Part shown: positions 1 to 13,239 of the stretch, piece by piece
How positions within the stretch are numbered: the stretch's first letter is position 1
How the letters are laid out: each line of letters opens with the position of its first letter
NCBI GenBank assembly: GCA_015680685.1
Contig: MNCI01022355.1
Span: 768,606 to 832,605 of the forward strand
Direction of reading: 5' to 3'
Origin: Gnetum montanum
Lineage: Eukaryota > Streptophyta > Gnetopsida > Gnetales > Gnetaceae
Length of the DNA: 64,000 bases
Notes under the pieces: model-generated
The model's input: the letters and a program-made list of their open reading frames with translations, nothing else
Told to the model about the DNA's origin: nothing
Database searches by the model: none
Made by a program: the position numbers and the translations under genes

Positions 1-459
1 GTTGGCTTCTTGCTACAGTTGGCTTTTAAGTTGGCTTTCAGAAGGCATAATTGGTATTTTCTTGAGCATTCTAGTTACCTTTGAGTTTTCTATGTGTCTT
101 CGACATTGCATAACTTGTTGTACACCTTTCAAATAAGGCAAAGAATTGAATATGTGACCTTGGGGCAGTGCATTTTCTCACCCAAGTTTGTTCTGCTATT
201 TCTTTACTATTATCATTGTTTTGCACTATTTTCTACATTTTGCATTTATTGGTCATCAATTTACCTCACGTGTCTCGCCTTTGATATGACATTTACATAA
301 GGTTAAGATACTCCAATTACGTCCCTGTCTGATTTAGTAGACTATTTAGGGTGCCCCATTTTCATTTTTCCCCAGCATGGCCCTTGCACTGATCCAGGGT
401 TAAACTATTTACCCGACAACCTCTCGGTGTTCCAGCCACCGATGTTTTTGGTCGCTATA
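1..459 (+). repeat. 5' LTR of Tat-1 (3' part only)
   Basis: Aligns with about 16260-16727 at the other end of the element, sharing for example the blocks ATTTTCTTGAGCATTCTAG and TTGTACACCTTTCAAA. It ends ...GGTCGCTATA directly before the primer-binding site; the matching 3' LTR ends ...GGTCACTACA, so the terminal CA has mutated here. The U3 part lies left of the window. Confidence 0.85.
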
Positions 460-464
460 GTTTT

Positions 465-483
465 TGGCGCTAGAAGAAGGGCC
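465..483 (+). promoter_or_regulatory. Primer-binding site of Tat-1
   Basis: TGGCGCTAGAAGAAGGGCC starts 5 bases after the LTR. It begins with TGG, the complement of a tRNA CCA tail, and has a near-identical counterpart at 33917-33935 in Tat-2. The donor tRNA was not identified. Confidence 0.75.
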
Positions 484-773
484 TTTTGGTGCTTTTTTTG
501 TGTCCTACAGGTAGTCCTACATGTTCTCTATACCCCCATCACACACTATCATAGATGTGACACCCTTTTTGTGGTTGTTTATGATCATGTGATGTAGATT
601 GGTTGCGACAATAGTTCCTTTAGAACCTGGTAGGAAAAAAAGCCTTCAATCCCCTCTTGATTTCCATGTTTTCTAGTTTGCTATTTCCCTTTTTTTCACC
701 ACACAAAATGATTTTGACAACGACTGCTATTTCCACCTTGAGCCTTGAGGCTTCTTTCTTGGCCTACAGCACC

Positions 774-3700
774 ATGGATGCTGAGCGGCCACCTAGCCTG
801 ATGCTGGAGCCATGCCAGTCCCTTAGGATTCAAAATTTTTTGCTTGAGTTCTTGGCACAAGATGCAGAGCATTACCACTTTATCTATGCAAAGATCCAGG
901 AGAATCTACCCTTGGATCGCTAGGAACTTGAGCATAAAATTTTTTTTTAGTTTCCTCATTGGGATAGGAGGGAGTTTGTCCCTAACCCCGAAGGTGACAT
1001 CCCCCTAACGGAGACGTATTAGTGATCCTAGATTAGCTGTTGTGAGTAAGTGAGCCTAGGAAGTGGGATACAACATCCCATTACGTTTCAAGATGGACAA
1101 GAAGACCTGGACTCCCAGTCTGAGGGGGTTCGTCAAACTTACTGTATGACCATCCCTCCCACCATGCTCTTCAGGTCAAACCCCCTTTTTGCGATGGCTC
1201 CCTTTGTGATCACCACAAATATGCCTTAATCTATGCCTTCATCAACCATGGGTAGCCATCCTGCACCCTCAATGTATCAGCAGGCACCTCCCTCAGTTTC
1301 ATACCCACGTATTCTCCCTCCTCATTCTATCATGTCCTTGTACCAAGTGCCAGTTACACCCACATTGCTCTACATACATACCACATCTACTTCACAGTTG
1401 CTCGAAGCCTTTGCTCCTATCTCATTATCTACATCTGTTCCATCATCAATGGCAAGTCTAGCCCCAACCACATGGTGGACCCCAGCCACTTCGCTCCCCA
1501 CCTCACAGCCCCACCAGATCTCACATTACCCTTACCACCAAGAATACCAAGTCCCGCAGGCATCACAATCAAACATGGGACTGTGGCCCATTCCATCGGT
1601 CATGCAAATGACCAACCTTGTAGCACCACTAGCGGCCATCACTTTAGTAGCACCACCCACTAGGTGGTGGACCACGCAAGTAACACCCTTTGTAAGGGCA
1701 ACAACAACAGTCCTCCCTATGAGCCAAGTTTTTTCCCTTGCTACATAAAAAACAATGGTTGCACCCACAACCCCACAACTATCTACGTCATCTCCTAGTC
1801 TAGATCAAGCATTTCAACTTATCCAGACCCTTACTGAAGAGGTTAGACGCCTTAAAGCTGCTAGTTCTGATACAGTGCAGATCATGGATTTCTACCATGA
1901 TGACCCCATCAGCCTAGTGGTTCCTATGCTTACATTACCCCCTGGGATGACACTCCCCCAATTTACAATATACAACGGGGGGGGGAGGGGGGGGATTGAT
2001 CCTTACGCTCATTTAGTTACATTTAGATTTGAATCTTTGTTAATACAACAATGGCCACACATCATTATTCATGTCTTTGCTATGTCTCTGACAGGAAAAG
2101 CTTTAGATTGGTACCACGCACTCCCACATGCCTCTATCTCAACATTGGAGGAGCTGCCGACTTAGTTGGTGACCTGCTTCAAGTATAACTTGAAGCCCAA
2201 ATTCACGCTAGATCAATTGATGGGAGTTAAGCAAGACCCACTGGAGTCAATGTAAAGGTTTATACAATGATGGAGCACTACCTTGAATGAGATCTATGAG
2301 CCTATCACGAAGGCCCATTTTCTAGCTATCTTCAAGGGGGTAGTAAATGATTTCATCAAATCCAAGCTATATTACCTTGACCCACACTCTCTTAGTCAAG
2401 CTTTTGCATAGACAAAAAGCATTCACGACACAGCCGAAGCCAGTAAGGACTCGACCTATGTTACATATAAAAATGCATACAGTAAAAAGGACAAAGAAAA
2501 GGGCAAGGCTGCAACAGCCACAGTGGATGCCATGGAAAACAAGGTCAAACCTAACAACAAAAATAACAAGAAAGTGGCCACAATGCCAACTAATCCTGCA
2601 CCTAGCCCAAGTAATGCTGCCCAATCCTTCATGTCAGCACCAGAGGCACCCACCCCAACTAAACCTAACTTCAAGCATAAAGATCACTCCAAGTATACCC
2701 CGCTACCTATCAAGCCTTCAAAACTTCTGAAGCAATTGCTAGGGATGGGGTACATTCAACATAAGTGGATGTCAAAGGAGATGACCAAATGACATCAGAG
2801 GTATTGCGAACTCCTTAGGAATCCCTACTTGGCTATGCCCAACGAGCCCCTAGTTCCTAAGAACTTTAGGCTGGAGCGGTTCTATGACTACCGCCAACTT
2901 TGTGATCTTGACACAGATTACTATTTAGCCTTAAAATATGACATTCAATGGATGATTGATCAAGGGAAGTTGGTTCTAGATGAAAGTAACCCTATCTTTC
3001 CTAAAAATCAATGCATGCATGTTTATAATGATCCCTTCTACGCTAATGACACGGGGTACATTATCAACATGATTAACATAGATGGTAATCCAAAATCTCC
3101 ATAGCATCTGTTTGTGGTTCATGTACCTCAACGTAGCGTAGCGACACCAACAATGACAAGAAAGAAACTATAGCAACCATTCATCCTTAAGGTTCCTCCT
3201 CAAACATCTACCCCTGCACCCTGTGTATTCAAAACTGCACCACCTCCCACACTAACACCACAAACACCATTGATCATTAGGGGGCAAAAACACTCAACTG
3301 CCCCCATCCCACAAAACCAACATAAGACATCATCACAACCTTCTCATTCAAGGAAATAAGAAGAGAGGATGATAGGTCAAACGACTATGGAACATACCGC
3401 CCCAAGTCCTTCCAAGCCTACTCTTTTGTCCTCTGTATCTACATGTGCCTCATCACCAAAAGTTAATGCCACTATGTGCACATGATCATCACCACCTCAC
3501 CCAAAGGGATCTAGCCCCAAACTTGAAATGGCTCCTCCTCAAGAAATTCGACTTCTAGGACGAATGGAGGAAGAGAAGGATGGTAAACAATAGGAAGGTG
3601 GACAAGACCTCCTAAATGCTCTTACTTAGGTCAAGTAAGCTCTAAAACAAAATAACACAACCTTGAACCTATACAACCTGGTAATGACTTCCATTTCACA

Positions 3701-4520
3701 CTGCAAGGCTTTGGTTCGCATGTTAACGTCCATACCAGTTAGCAAAAACATGTCTGCAAAGGAGAAAGCAATCCATTCGATCATGCTTCCTTCCATGCCC
3801 AAAGAACCACGACTATTCCAATTGACATTCCATGACGAGTCCATTAAGGAAGACCCTAAAAAGGGTCAAGTGATGATAGAACCCCTATTCATCATAATTC
3901 GGGTTAGTTAACATAACATCTGAAGGGTACACGTTGATGACAAGGCTACTACAAACATCATCCCATTCCCCATAGTGAACAAACTAGGTTCGGTGGACCA
4001 AATCAAACCCACGACAACATCATGTCTAAAGTCATTCAATGGAGTGTGGGTAGTGGTGAAAGGCACTATCCACATTGATTTCATGGTAGGGAACCAATTC
4101 CCCACAAGTGCAACATTTATCATGGTGGAAGAGATCCGAGTTTACCATGATCTTGGGGAGGTTATGGTTAGCCCAACTCAGGGTTTTCTCTTCACCCATA
4201 CATTAGGAGATTCACCTACCTTACATAGGCAGGGAGGTGGTGATCCATGGTGACGAAGTGGCAACCTAGGTGATAAATAATGTAGATATGAGACAAGGTT
4301 CAGAGGTCATAACCTCTGAGAATGAAGCACCTATTTTCACTAAAGCTAACTATTTGACAAAAGATCCAGCCTAGGACACCGGCTTAGAAAATGAAACTGC
4401 ATGGGCTGAATTGCCTTTTCAAGTGATAGACAATGACATAGAATAATACCGCAACAAAGCTTCTCAGCCTTAGGTGTTGCCAATCCCACGATGGCTTAGA
4501 AAGTAGTTGCGAGGATGACC
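774..4520 (+). pseudogene. gag: gag-protease of Tat-1 (degenerate)
   Basis: Structural polyprotein and aspartic protease of the retrotransposon. One frame runs from an ATG at 774 to about 4140 despite many stops, then shifts by one base and is readable to about 4520. Segments match Tat-2 in order: an N-terminal piece, a proline/threonine-rich stretch (1233-1748), the capsid-like core (about 1755-2400, with ALDWYHALP), a lysine-rich linker, and the protease (about 3930-4200, with the degenerate site VDDKATTN). A G-run at 1978-1992 looks like slippage. The N-terminal part has its own extra upstream ATG at 657, but similarity to Tat-2 starts near 774. Confidence 0.75.
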
Positions 4521-4682
4521 ATTACTCGTGTAGTGTAATAACTCCACTACTCCTTACCCAATTAACGATCATTATGCATTTTTTCTACCTTTTCTTCATA
4601 TTCACTCATCTATGCTAATTATCTAACTCATTCTTTAAACCGTTTACATCACATCCATTTTCTACTATACCATGACCTGCTA

Positions 4683-4912
4683 AGGCCTAAAATTGGCAAA
4701 AAATTTTCTTACCATCATCCAACGGCCCAAAATGGCCTAAAACTAGCAATGGCCTGAAATGGCCTAAAACTACCAATGGCTCGAAATGGCCTAAAACTAC
4801 CAGTAGCCCAAAATGGCCTAAAACTAGCAATGGCCTGAAATGGCCTAAAACTACCAATGGCTCGAAATGGCCTAAAACTACCAGTAGCCCAAAATGGCCT
4901 AAAACTAAAATG
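4683..4912 (+). repeat. 27-bp tandem repeat arranged as an 81-bp higher-order unit
   Basis: Units of about 27 bp with the core ATGGCCTAAAACTA recur without gaps. Every third unit is more alike, giving an 81-bp period (GCCCAAAATGG at 4725, 4806 and 4887). The array sits between the end of the protease and the 3' end of the antisense gene, where Tat-2 has its own array at 37545-37680 with the related core GGCCTTAAACTAG. Confidence 0.9.
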
Positions 4913-5085
4913 AGGCACCCCTAACAATATCAATTCATAAATAAAAAGAGAATAAAATAAAATAAAAATAGATACAACACATAACACATAAACAAAATAA
5001 ATCTCTTCATATTTCATTTTTTCTTTCACAAATTAATTATGTTTGTAACATTCTTTGAATTCAAAAAAAATGGTCAACTGCTATG

Positions 5086-8000
5086 CTACGACCCTTCGCC
5101 CACTCCAGTGTTCCCTACTTCATTAGTCCTCATGTTTTCACCTAGATCCTGCACCATAAAAAATGAACTAGTCAGCTAAAGTCACCATAAAGACTCCAAC
5201 AAAATAAATTATTGCTATGCTAAAGGGTAACTAACCCAAGATGGCCCCATGTCTGTTTTGGGAGGTATTCGATCCAAGCCTATCGCCAAGTGTCACAAGA
5301 TATCCTCTTCCATGATATCAGCCCAATTCCTATCACCTAGATCAGCACTTGCAGCAACTTTCTCCTTCTCTATGGATGTCCATCTCGATGGTCTCAAAGA
5401 AAGGTGACAGTGGTGATCTCACCCATAGAAAAGGTCACTTCCCTTTCAAGAGATTCACTCATTGTCACCTATTGCATGAACCTATCATAAGCCCCAGAAG
5501 TACCAATAATATCAAGGAAAACCTCATGAGTATACAAATTGACTGAGGTATTCCTATATTGGTTACAGTAGGTGGCACGATCTAGCTTATACATATGTTT
5601 GTGGTTTTTTTGTGCTTGCCTCCACTCGTAAACCTTAGCACTGTAATCTTTCTAGTCTTGGTTCTTCTAGGCTAATAGATCCATTTGCATGCATTGCTCT
5701 ATTATTTCATGGGTGGCCTCATTGTTGCGCCACATGGCTGTCCAGTACCTTGCATAGTCAATGACGGTTGTGCACCAACTACCATTGTTGGTGTCCTAGG
5801 CCAATAGGAATTTGTTCTTGGAATGAAGATCTTCCACCTCGGTGGTCAGGTTGGCCTTCTCCTTCTTAAGTCTTTGGACTTGTTTCCAGAGGTCTTTGGA
5901 CATCAGCAAGAGCCTCGTCCTAGTTGCTAGGAACCTCTTTGTCATTGGCTGGGCCCCTTTCTTCGTCGATAGGGGCCTCCTCCTCTTCATCAGTGGAGAC
6001 CTCCTCCTCACTAGCTGAGGCCCTTTCTTCTATAGTAGGGGCTCCTTCTTCATCAGTAGGGGCCCTCTCCTCTGTAGCTAGAGCCTCCTTGTTTTCGTCG
6101 ATCACCCTTGTTGTAGGGGCCACCACCTCTTCTCCCTCTTCTTCTTCTTCTTCCTCCACTAATAATGCATAGTTACAGTAAGTAAAGTATACCAACCCAA
6201 AGCAGATGCTAAACTGTGCTACGCAACCTAGTGTAACATAGCATAACAAACGTTAGGAAAAAAAACAAATAAAAAACTGAACACTTACCGATCAGAGGTT
6301 GCACTCTATGAAGCTTGAATTGCAGCTTCTTCCCCCTCTCTTCATTAGTATGGGGGGTCTTGTCAGTAGGGTGGGACCTCTTGCATTGCAGCTTGGTCAT
6401 CACTATCTCTGCAATTAGGTGTTCCCCCCTTGTCACACTACCGATGGTAATGGGGGGTGCCTCCTCCACATTGTCCTTGGCCCAAAAGTTACATGCCACC
6501 CGATCTTTGGTCATCATTGAGAATGATTCCTTGATAGCTTCCGGGGGATCTTGAGATTGAGAAGTATGGAAGACTTAGTAGATCCACAGTTTGGAAATCT
6601 GTCTATGATCTTGTAGTACGCAGACCCCATTCTCGTAGACTACTAAGAATTTCGTAAAACACTGTAGGTAGGGTATGAAAAAGGCATGGTGCACGTTGAA
6701 CTGAGACTCAAGATTCCCGTGGAGCTTGATCATCTTAGCTTGCATGCCTTTGTAAATGTTTTTGGCCTAATTTTAATGGGTCCCTTCTTCCATGACATCC
6801 CTCATTATTTGAGCCTACTGAATTCCAATGATTTTTTTTTGGGATCGTAGCTTGGGGAAAGCATGGGCATGGAAGATAGAGTAAATCATTTTGGCCACCC
6901 ATAGCCTAACTTTCTCAATATAAATCCCCTTTTGGTTCTTTGCAGCCCCTAGCCACTCCTCGATGTCCTTCTGATTGTGTGCATCTTTCTTGGATTTTTC
7001 TCCCATGGGGAGACCATCAAAAGGAACACCAAAATGATTCGTAAATAATTGACATCAAACACCACACGCATACCACGAACACATGTGTGGAAGTGGTCTA
7101 CCTTTTTGGAGAAGGAGTCAGCTAGGAAAAGCATCTTGGCAGGTCGGATGCTTGGGTTAACAACTAAAAATAAGTTCATAAGCCTAGCCTCCTGAAGGTT
7201 ATGGGCCAGCATGGTTGGGCTCCCAGTGTAGAGCCAGCACTAGGTCTCCTCCACCTCCCGATTTTAAAAAAGAGGTTGGTTTCATTATTCCTGGAGGTAA
7301 TCACAGTCACCTCTTGGGATTTCTTCACTACTAAAATGATTCATTAAAAAAAAGAAAAAAGGAAAGAGGGTTAGCAAAAGGTAAACATCACTTGAGCATG
7401 CAATAGTAGATTCACACTTTAGCATACTAGGATTAAATGACGTGGGAAATGATGGGAGATTCATGAAAATGTCTTCAAAGGTGAGTGGCTTGAGGGAAGC
7501 CCATTCCATATCCAACCAACTAGCTTCTTTACATTTCCCATAAAATTGAGAATACCAGGTTTGATAGGTTTTGAACTCACCCCCAAATTGGCCTATCACA
7601 CTGGTGTACACATTCCCAGTGGAGGAAAACTCCCACAGCGCCATCTGTGCCAACGCCAAGGCATTTGTGTCACCATGGAGACCACTCTTATCAATAAAAA
7701 ACTTGGTAACATGAAAAATGCACATACACACTATTAATACCTGTGTCTAGCATAGTATGGATTACACGATAAAATACCTTTGTAGAACTCACCCGCTGGC
7801 ATAGTAAACGGTTCTAGGTGGGTTCTAAAAGTAGGTGCCCATGTGAAGGGTAACAAACAATGTATTGTATAAGTGGTAGCACTTATACTCAGGAATCTCC
7901 CAAATCCAGCTTAGGCATCTCAGGCTCTTTGGATGCTAGGTGGAACCTTCTACCTGCTTGCCCCTGATTAACCCATCAGTCAAAAATTTCAGAATACCCC

Positions 8001-9177
8001 GATTTTCCCTAGGCAACAAGGTTTTTGTAATTGTAGCTATTGTCTCCACTGATAAGTATGACTAAATGATCACACTAAAATGCTAGAGGAGGAATTGTAG
8101 GAAGTCTTGTGCACCTTCCTGAAACCAAATTACCTACCGCTCCACATGTGTGTGGGGAGGAGGGCCATTGGCCACCGGTTCGCTAAGGTAGCATAGGACT
8201 CCTACAATTTCTAGGATAATCAAAATGGGTTTTAACATAACCCTACATAACGAAGAACCAAACATTAGCACTATGTATGAGCGAAGTTTACATGTAGCAT
8301 AGCATAACCCTCTGATTACATATAGCGTAGCATGACATTTTCATTACATATAGCATAGCAGGATTTCGTAGTCGCAAAAAAATTAATAAAAAATAAAAGA
8401 AAGGTATACAAACAAACAAAAATAAAGCAATTTTTGTAGCATAGCGTGGTCATCAAACCACACACAATGCCACAATGCTTAGATGACACATAATGTAGAA
8501 TAGGAACAAGCAGACGTGCAACAATACAACAATGTAATCAATGCATTACTACAACAAACATGGCCATATGGCAAGTTTAACAAATTCAGCAATGTAGCGG
8601 TATTGCAAATTAATAGCATAACAATATAGCAAACCTGCAAAACCTTACGACGTACTGGCATGCTGCAATAGAAACATTACAAAGTATAGACAAGTGAGAG
8701 TTTACTGTGCTACAACTATCCCAATGGTAATTTGGCTGTACAAAATAACTCACATTGTATTGTGTTGCATTTGTCAAATTGCGTAGATGGCCAAACTATC
8801 TTGAGGGCAGTGCACTATGCCAACCATACACTAAGTTGTCCAGGCTCGCCCAAACCCCTGCGACAAGGCAGTCACAACAATGGCAGCCAAGGCGATACCA
8901 CATGCAGCTATAACATAACATCCATATAGTTGTTGCGGCCAACCAGCAACAATAGTAGCATAGTGGCCAAAATGATGACCAAAACGATGGCAAAGGATAG
9001 GGATTTCAATGATAATGATTGTAGAAGTCTGAACAACAAAGATGGTGTAACAATTTACCAAGTAGACAGAGTCTCCTCTTGCACTTCAACTCATGCCTGA
9101 GTCAAGCATCCCAAAGTGTCCTTCAATTCATTCACCTTAGTGAGCCCTTGGTACTTACGTTCGCCTTTAGGTGCCAT
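5086..9177 (-). pseudogene. Antisense HAD/FCP1-like coiled-coil gene of Tat-1 (degenerate)
   Basis: Homologous to the antisense gene of Tat-2. The ATG at 9177-9175 opens a MAPKxxK start, and exon 1 ends at a GT donor near 9058. At about 8240-7790 the minus strand encodes KPILIILEIVGVLC, then LQFLL, HFSVII and YNTLFV, the same order as in Tat-2 and as in plant FCP1/NIF-type HAD proteins. Further exons match at 7700-7450 and 7210-6950 (NSF/DSF-S-KKVDHF block). A glutamate-rich repeated linker lies at about 6170-5930, and a coiled-coil segment at about 5900-5800. The final exon ends at a TAG at 5088-5086. Many stops; one amber (8064-8062) is at the same codon as in Tat-2. Function unknown. Confidence 0.7.
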
Positions 9178-9309
9178 TGCTTCACTTAAAAATGCTATCG
9201 GTTGCTATGTTACACTACTTCACTTTTTCTCGACATGATCACACTACGCTTTCGATGTGGGCTCTACACTTTGACAATGAAAATGACAAGTTTACTAGGG
9301 GTAAACCCC

Positions 9310-9317
9310 TATTTATA
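9310..9317 (-). promoter_or_regulatory. TATA box of the Tat-1 antisense gene
   Basis: TATAAATA on the minus strand, about 133 bases upstream of the antisense ATG at 9177. The equivalent place in Tat-2 also has a TATA element. Confidence 0.55.
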
Positions 9318-9469
9318 GCTAATGCGATGAAAGGAACTTACCATTTTCATGTCCCAAGTAATGTGGGATGGCTTGTGTAGCATAGTACTTTTGTGTCATA
9401 AACCTGCGATAGCGTAGCATTCCTATTTGTAAATAGATGGGCCCAATCAAAAAATTTTCCCCACCTTAA

Positions 9470-9700
9470 ATTAGCGACCTACTTGTATGAAGCCTACACA
9501 CCATGGTCTGCAAAGACCTTAAACTAGTAACTTCATCTAAAAACCTATTAACGGTCTGCAGAGACCTTAAACTAATGAAATTTTACAAAGCCTACCTATT
9601 AATGGTCCACAAAGACCTTAAACTAGTAGAGTGAATGTCACTTGCATGTTCAAATACCTTCATAGTCCACCAAGACCTTAAACTGGTAACTTGCGAACTC
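9470..9700 (+). repeat. Spacer repeats before Tat-1 pol
   Basis: Four or more dispersed copies of a motif with the core GACCTTAAACTAG, each preceded by GGTCTGCA or GGTCCACA, spaced by 50-70 bases. They lie between the antisense promoter and the pol start. The same core recurs at 13240-13530 and in Tat-2. Confidence 0.75.
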
Positions 9701-9824
9701 GGACAAATGTTTGACAATCATTGCATGTTTCATTATTGCTTTGCAAATATTTACTATTATGTGCTATAGCTATAAACATGTATTACTTGACTAGGCTTCT
9801 TCTTATTGTGGTAGGTTGAACAAG

Positions 9825-12800
9825 ATGGCCATGCATCGTGATCTACACTCACTTTTGACCTTGACAAGTCCTCATGGTAAGCTTGTAAGATATCTAAGCT
9901 TAGAGTCGATAGACTAGGATTCATCTATTGATAATGCTGTAGCATCCCTGGAAACATTCCTGGATTGGCCTGAACACTTGGTCCAAGCCTTAGAGTTAGA
10001 GGCCGGGGTTGTGACTGAGGACCCTTTCATCGAAGCACCAGTAATGACATCCAGGGGAAAAATAAAAACACTAAAACTAAGTTTCCTCCTAGATCAACAA
10101 ACGCAAAAACATGTATCCAAAGTCCTTCAAGACAACATCAAAGTATTCACATGGTCCTACAATGACATGCTAGGCTTAGACCCATGGCTAATACAACATA
10201 ACATTGTATTAGACCCATGTGTGAAATTGGTTAAACAAAAGGCTTGAAAAATTAAACCAAAAATCGCACTAGCCGTACGTGATGAAATCACTAAGCTATA
10301 CCAAGTAGGCTTCATTAGTGTGGTCAATTACTCAGAATGGATGTCAAACATTGTTGTAGTCTCTAGGAAAATTGGAGGGATATGAATCTATATAGACTTC
10401 CGAGATTTGAACAAGGCAATGATTAAAGATAACTTTCCACTACCAAGTATCAATTAGCTTATCGACACTACGACTAGTTATGCTTTACTATCCTTCGTGG
10501 ATGGGTTCTTGGATTATAATCAAATTTGCATAAACCTAGAGCATTAGTTGATAGCTACGTTTATGACCCCTTAGGGTACCTTTTCTTACACTATGATGCC
10601 CTTTGGTCTAAAGAATGCCGAAGGAACCTATCAATGAGCCATGACCTACATATTCAATGACTACCTCCTAGAGAGACTAAACGATTATGTGGATAACATA
10701 GTGATCAATTCTAAGATAGCTATTGATCATCCCACTGATCTAGATGTAATCCTGAAGCATTGTCATAGGCATGACCTATATCATAATCTAAAGAAGTGTG
10801 TTTTCGATGTAAAAAATTGGATGCATGCTAGGATTTGTAGTATCAAAGGCCAGAGTACGAGTGGATCCTAACAAAGTTAAGGCCATCATCAACCAAGCAT
10901 CCCCTACCAACCTTAAGTAATTACATGGGTTACAAGGTAGGATATAGTTCATCAGAAGATTTATAGTAAGGTTGATTGACAAGTTACACCCCATGAAACA
11001 CTTACTAAAGAAGGGGGTTAACTTCAAGTGGACAACATAGTGCCAACAAGCCTTCGATGACTTGAAGAAAGAGCTTTTATACCTCCCAACTATCTACCCA
11101 CCTCAGAGGGATAAGCCTTTCTACATCTACCTTGCTACTTTGGACATGTCTATCGTAGCACTCTTATGCCAAAAAAGAGAAGACGAATCTAAAACCCCAA
11201 TCTATTACTTGAACCATGCATTAATAGCATATGAAGCCAAATATAACAAAGTGGAAAGGAATTGTCTCACTTTAGTGTTCACGCTAAAAAAGTGGAGAAA
11301 CTACCTATTTCGTAGTTAAGTGAACATTATATGCAAAAGCAATGTACTTTGGGCTATCATGAACAACTTATATGAAAGTATCAAGATAGCCTGATGGAAA
11401 GTAATAATAACAGAATTCGATTTACACTATGTTGCCCAATCGTCAACAAAAGGACAAGTGATAGCTACACAGCTTACAACCTCACCCATTGATGATCAAG
11501 CAACCATAGAACCCAAATTGCTTGATGAACATGTTAGCAGTATCAACCTTGTGCCATCACATTTTGAGGCCACTTTGCATTTTGATGGCACCTCAACCAC
11601 GTGAGGTGGTAGTGCTGCCATCATCATTACATTCCCCTTGGGGGACATGCAACCTTTTGCTTACCGCTTCATGTTCCTTTGTATGAATAATGTAGCTAAG
11701 TACGAAGGACTCCTCATGGACCTCTTAGTAGCCCAACAATTAAAAATTTGACATTTGGTAGTTTGAGGGGACTCTCAACTTGTTGTCAATCAAATCACTG
11801 AGGTCTATGCCTATAAATATTTGCATTTATAGCCTTACTATGATTTGGACAAAAACTTATTGTGAGAGTTCATCACAATAGACATCTAGCATGTGCCATG
11901 AAGTGAGAACACCATTGCCGATGCCTTAGCTACGCTAGCATTAAACGTGTCGCCACACCTGTTCACGACTCTACCTGCTTCAATAACAGAGTGCAAAGAC
12001 CTTATCACCCAAGCAGTACACGTGGCCTCCATAAGTGCTACCAACACCCAAGAGTAGTACTCTAACGTGAAATTCTACTTGCAACATGGTGAACCCCCAC
12101 ATAGCTTAACACCTGCCCAAAGGGATGCAATCTGAAAGTGAGCATGGTAGTATGTCCTAGTATGAGATAATAGCTTGTGTAAATGATCCTTTGACAGAAT
12201 ACTATTAATTTGCATTGGTGGGAAGGAGGCACAAAAAATCATTAGCGAAGTCCATGAAGGACTATGTGGAGGACACATGGCTCCCAGGGCCATGGAAGCT
12301 AAGATCAGATGCCTAGGATATTACTGGCCTTGCATGGAACAAGATTGTTTTGATAAAGTCAAGACGTGTGACACGTGCCAACGTCATGCAAATCTTATAC
12401 ACTTGTCACCTATTGAGTTGAACCCTATGTAGATCATGTGGCCATTCCAACGATGGGGACTAGATATCATAGGACCCATAACACCTAAGTCTTCAGTAGG
12501 ACATAACTTCATCATTACTACCACTGAGTACTTTATGAAGTGGACAGAAGCTATCCCCCTTAGGAAAACTACATCTCAAAAGGTTTTCCACTTCATCTTG
12601 GACAACATCGTAACAAGGTTTGGTCTTCCCATGACTATTGTGATGGACAACGGGCCACAATTTAGTAGCATGAAAACTAGAACCTTTTGTAGTAACCTTG
12701 GCATTAAGCAATCTTTCTCATCATCATATTACTCTATGTGCTTAGCAAGAGGTGATGGCACGAGCAAATCCTCTATGTGCTCTGGGCCTACCATACGACA

Positions 12801-13232
12801 TATAGGAAAGCTATAGGTAAGACCCCCTATAGCCTAGTCTATGGATCTGAAGTAGTATTGCCTCTTGAATTACAAGTACCATTGTGGATGATCCTTTCAA
12901 GCATTGTAAATGAATCCTAGAACAATGAGTCAAGGATCATTTATCTTGAATCCCTAGAGGAAGAGCATGCACAAACACAGGGTCACATCGAATGGTATTA
13001 GGACAAGCAGTAGCAAAAGCATCATGCAGACCTACATCAACCTCCAATTAAAAATGGGGACCTAGTCCTCAAAGTTCTTTGTGAACATGTGGATAAGTTT
13101 TTAACAAATTGGAAAGGTTTGTTCATTATCACAAATGCCTATGAGAATGGAGCCTTCAAGCTGGTAGACATGGATGGTAGAGAGTTTGCAAATCCTATAA
13201 ACCACTTATACTTGAAGTTGTACTTCATCTAA
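9825..13232 (+). pseudogene. pol: pol of Tat-1: RT, RNase H, second RNase H, integrase (degenerate)
   Basis: Aligns end to end with the Tat-2 pol. RT is at about 10250-10800 (FRDLNKAMIKDNFPLPSI; the catalytic YVDD is changed to YVDN near 10687). The gypsy RNase H is at about 11050-11330, and the second Tat-type RNase H at about 11570-11940. Integrase covers about 12240-13000, with the zinc-finger CDTC and WGLDIIGPITPK. A one-base insertion near 10815 shifts the frame. A deletion of about 60 bases near 12737 removes the block holding the catalytic glutamate of the integrase DDE triad. At least 20 in-frame stops are present. The C-terminus ends at the TAA at 13230-13232, matching the Tat-2 end. 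Confidence 0.85.
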
Positions 13233-13239
13233 TGTAGAA

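Noticed and set aside
4683-4912. CRISPR-like regular repeats
   Set aside because: Units are directly adjacent without unique spacers, and the setting is a plant retrotransposon.
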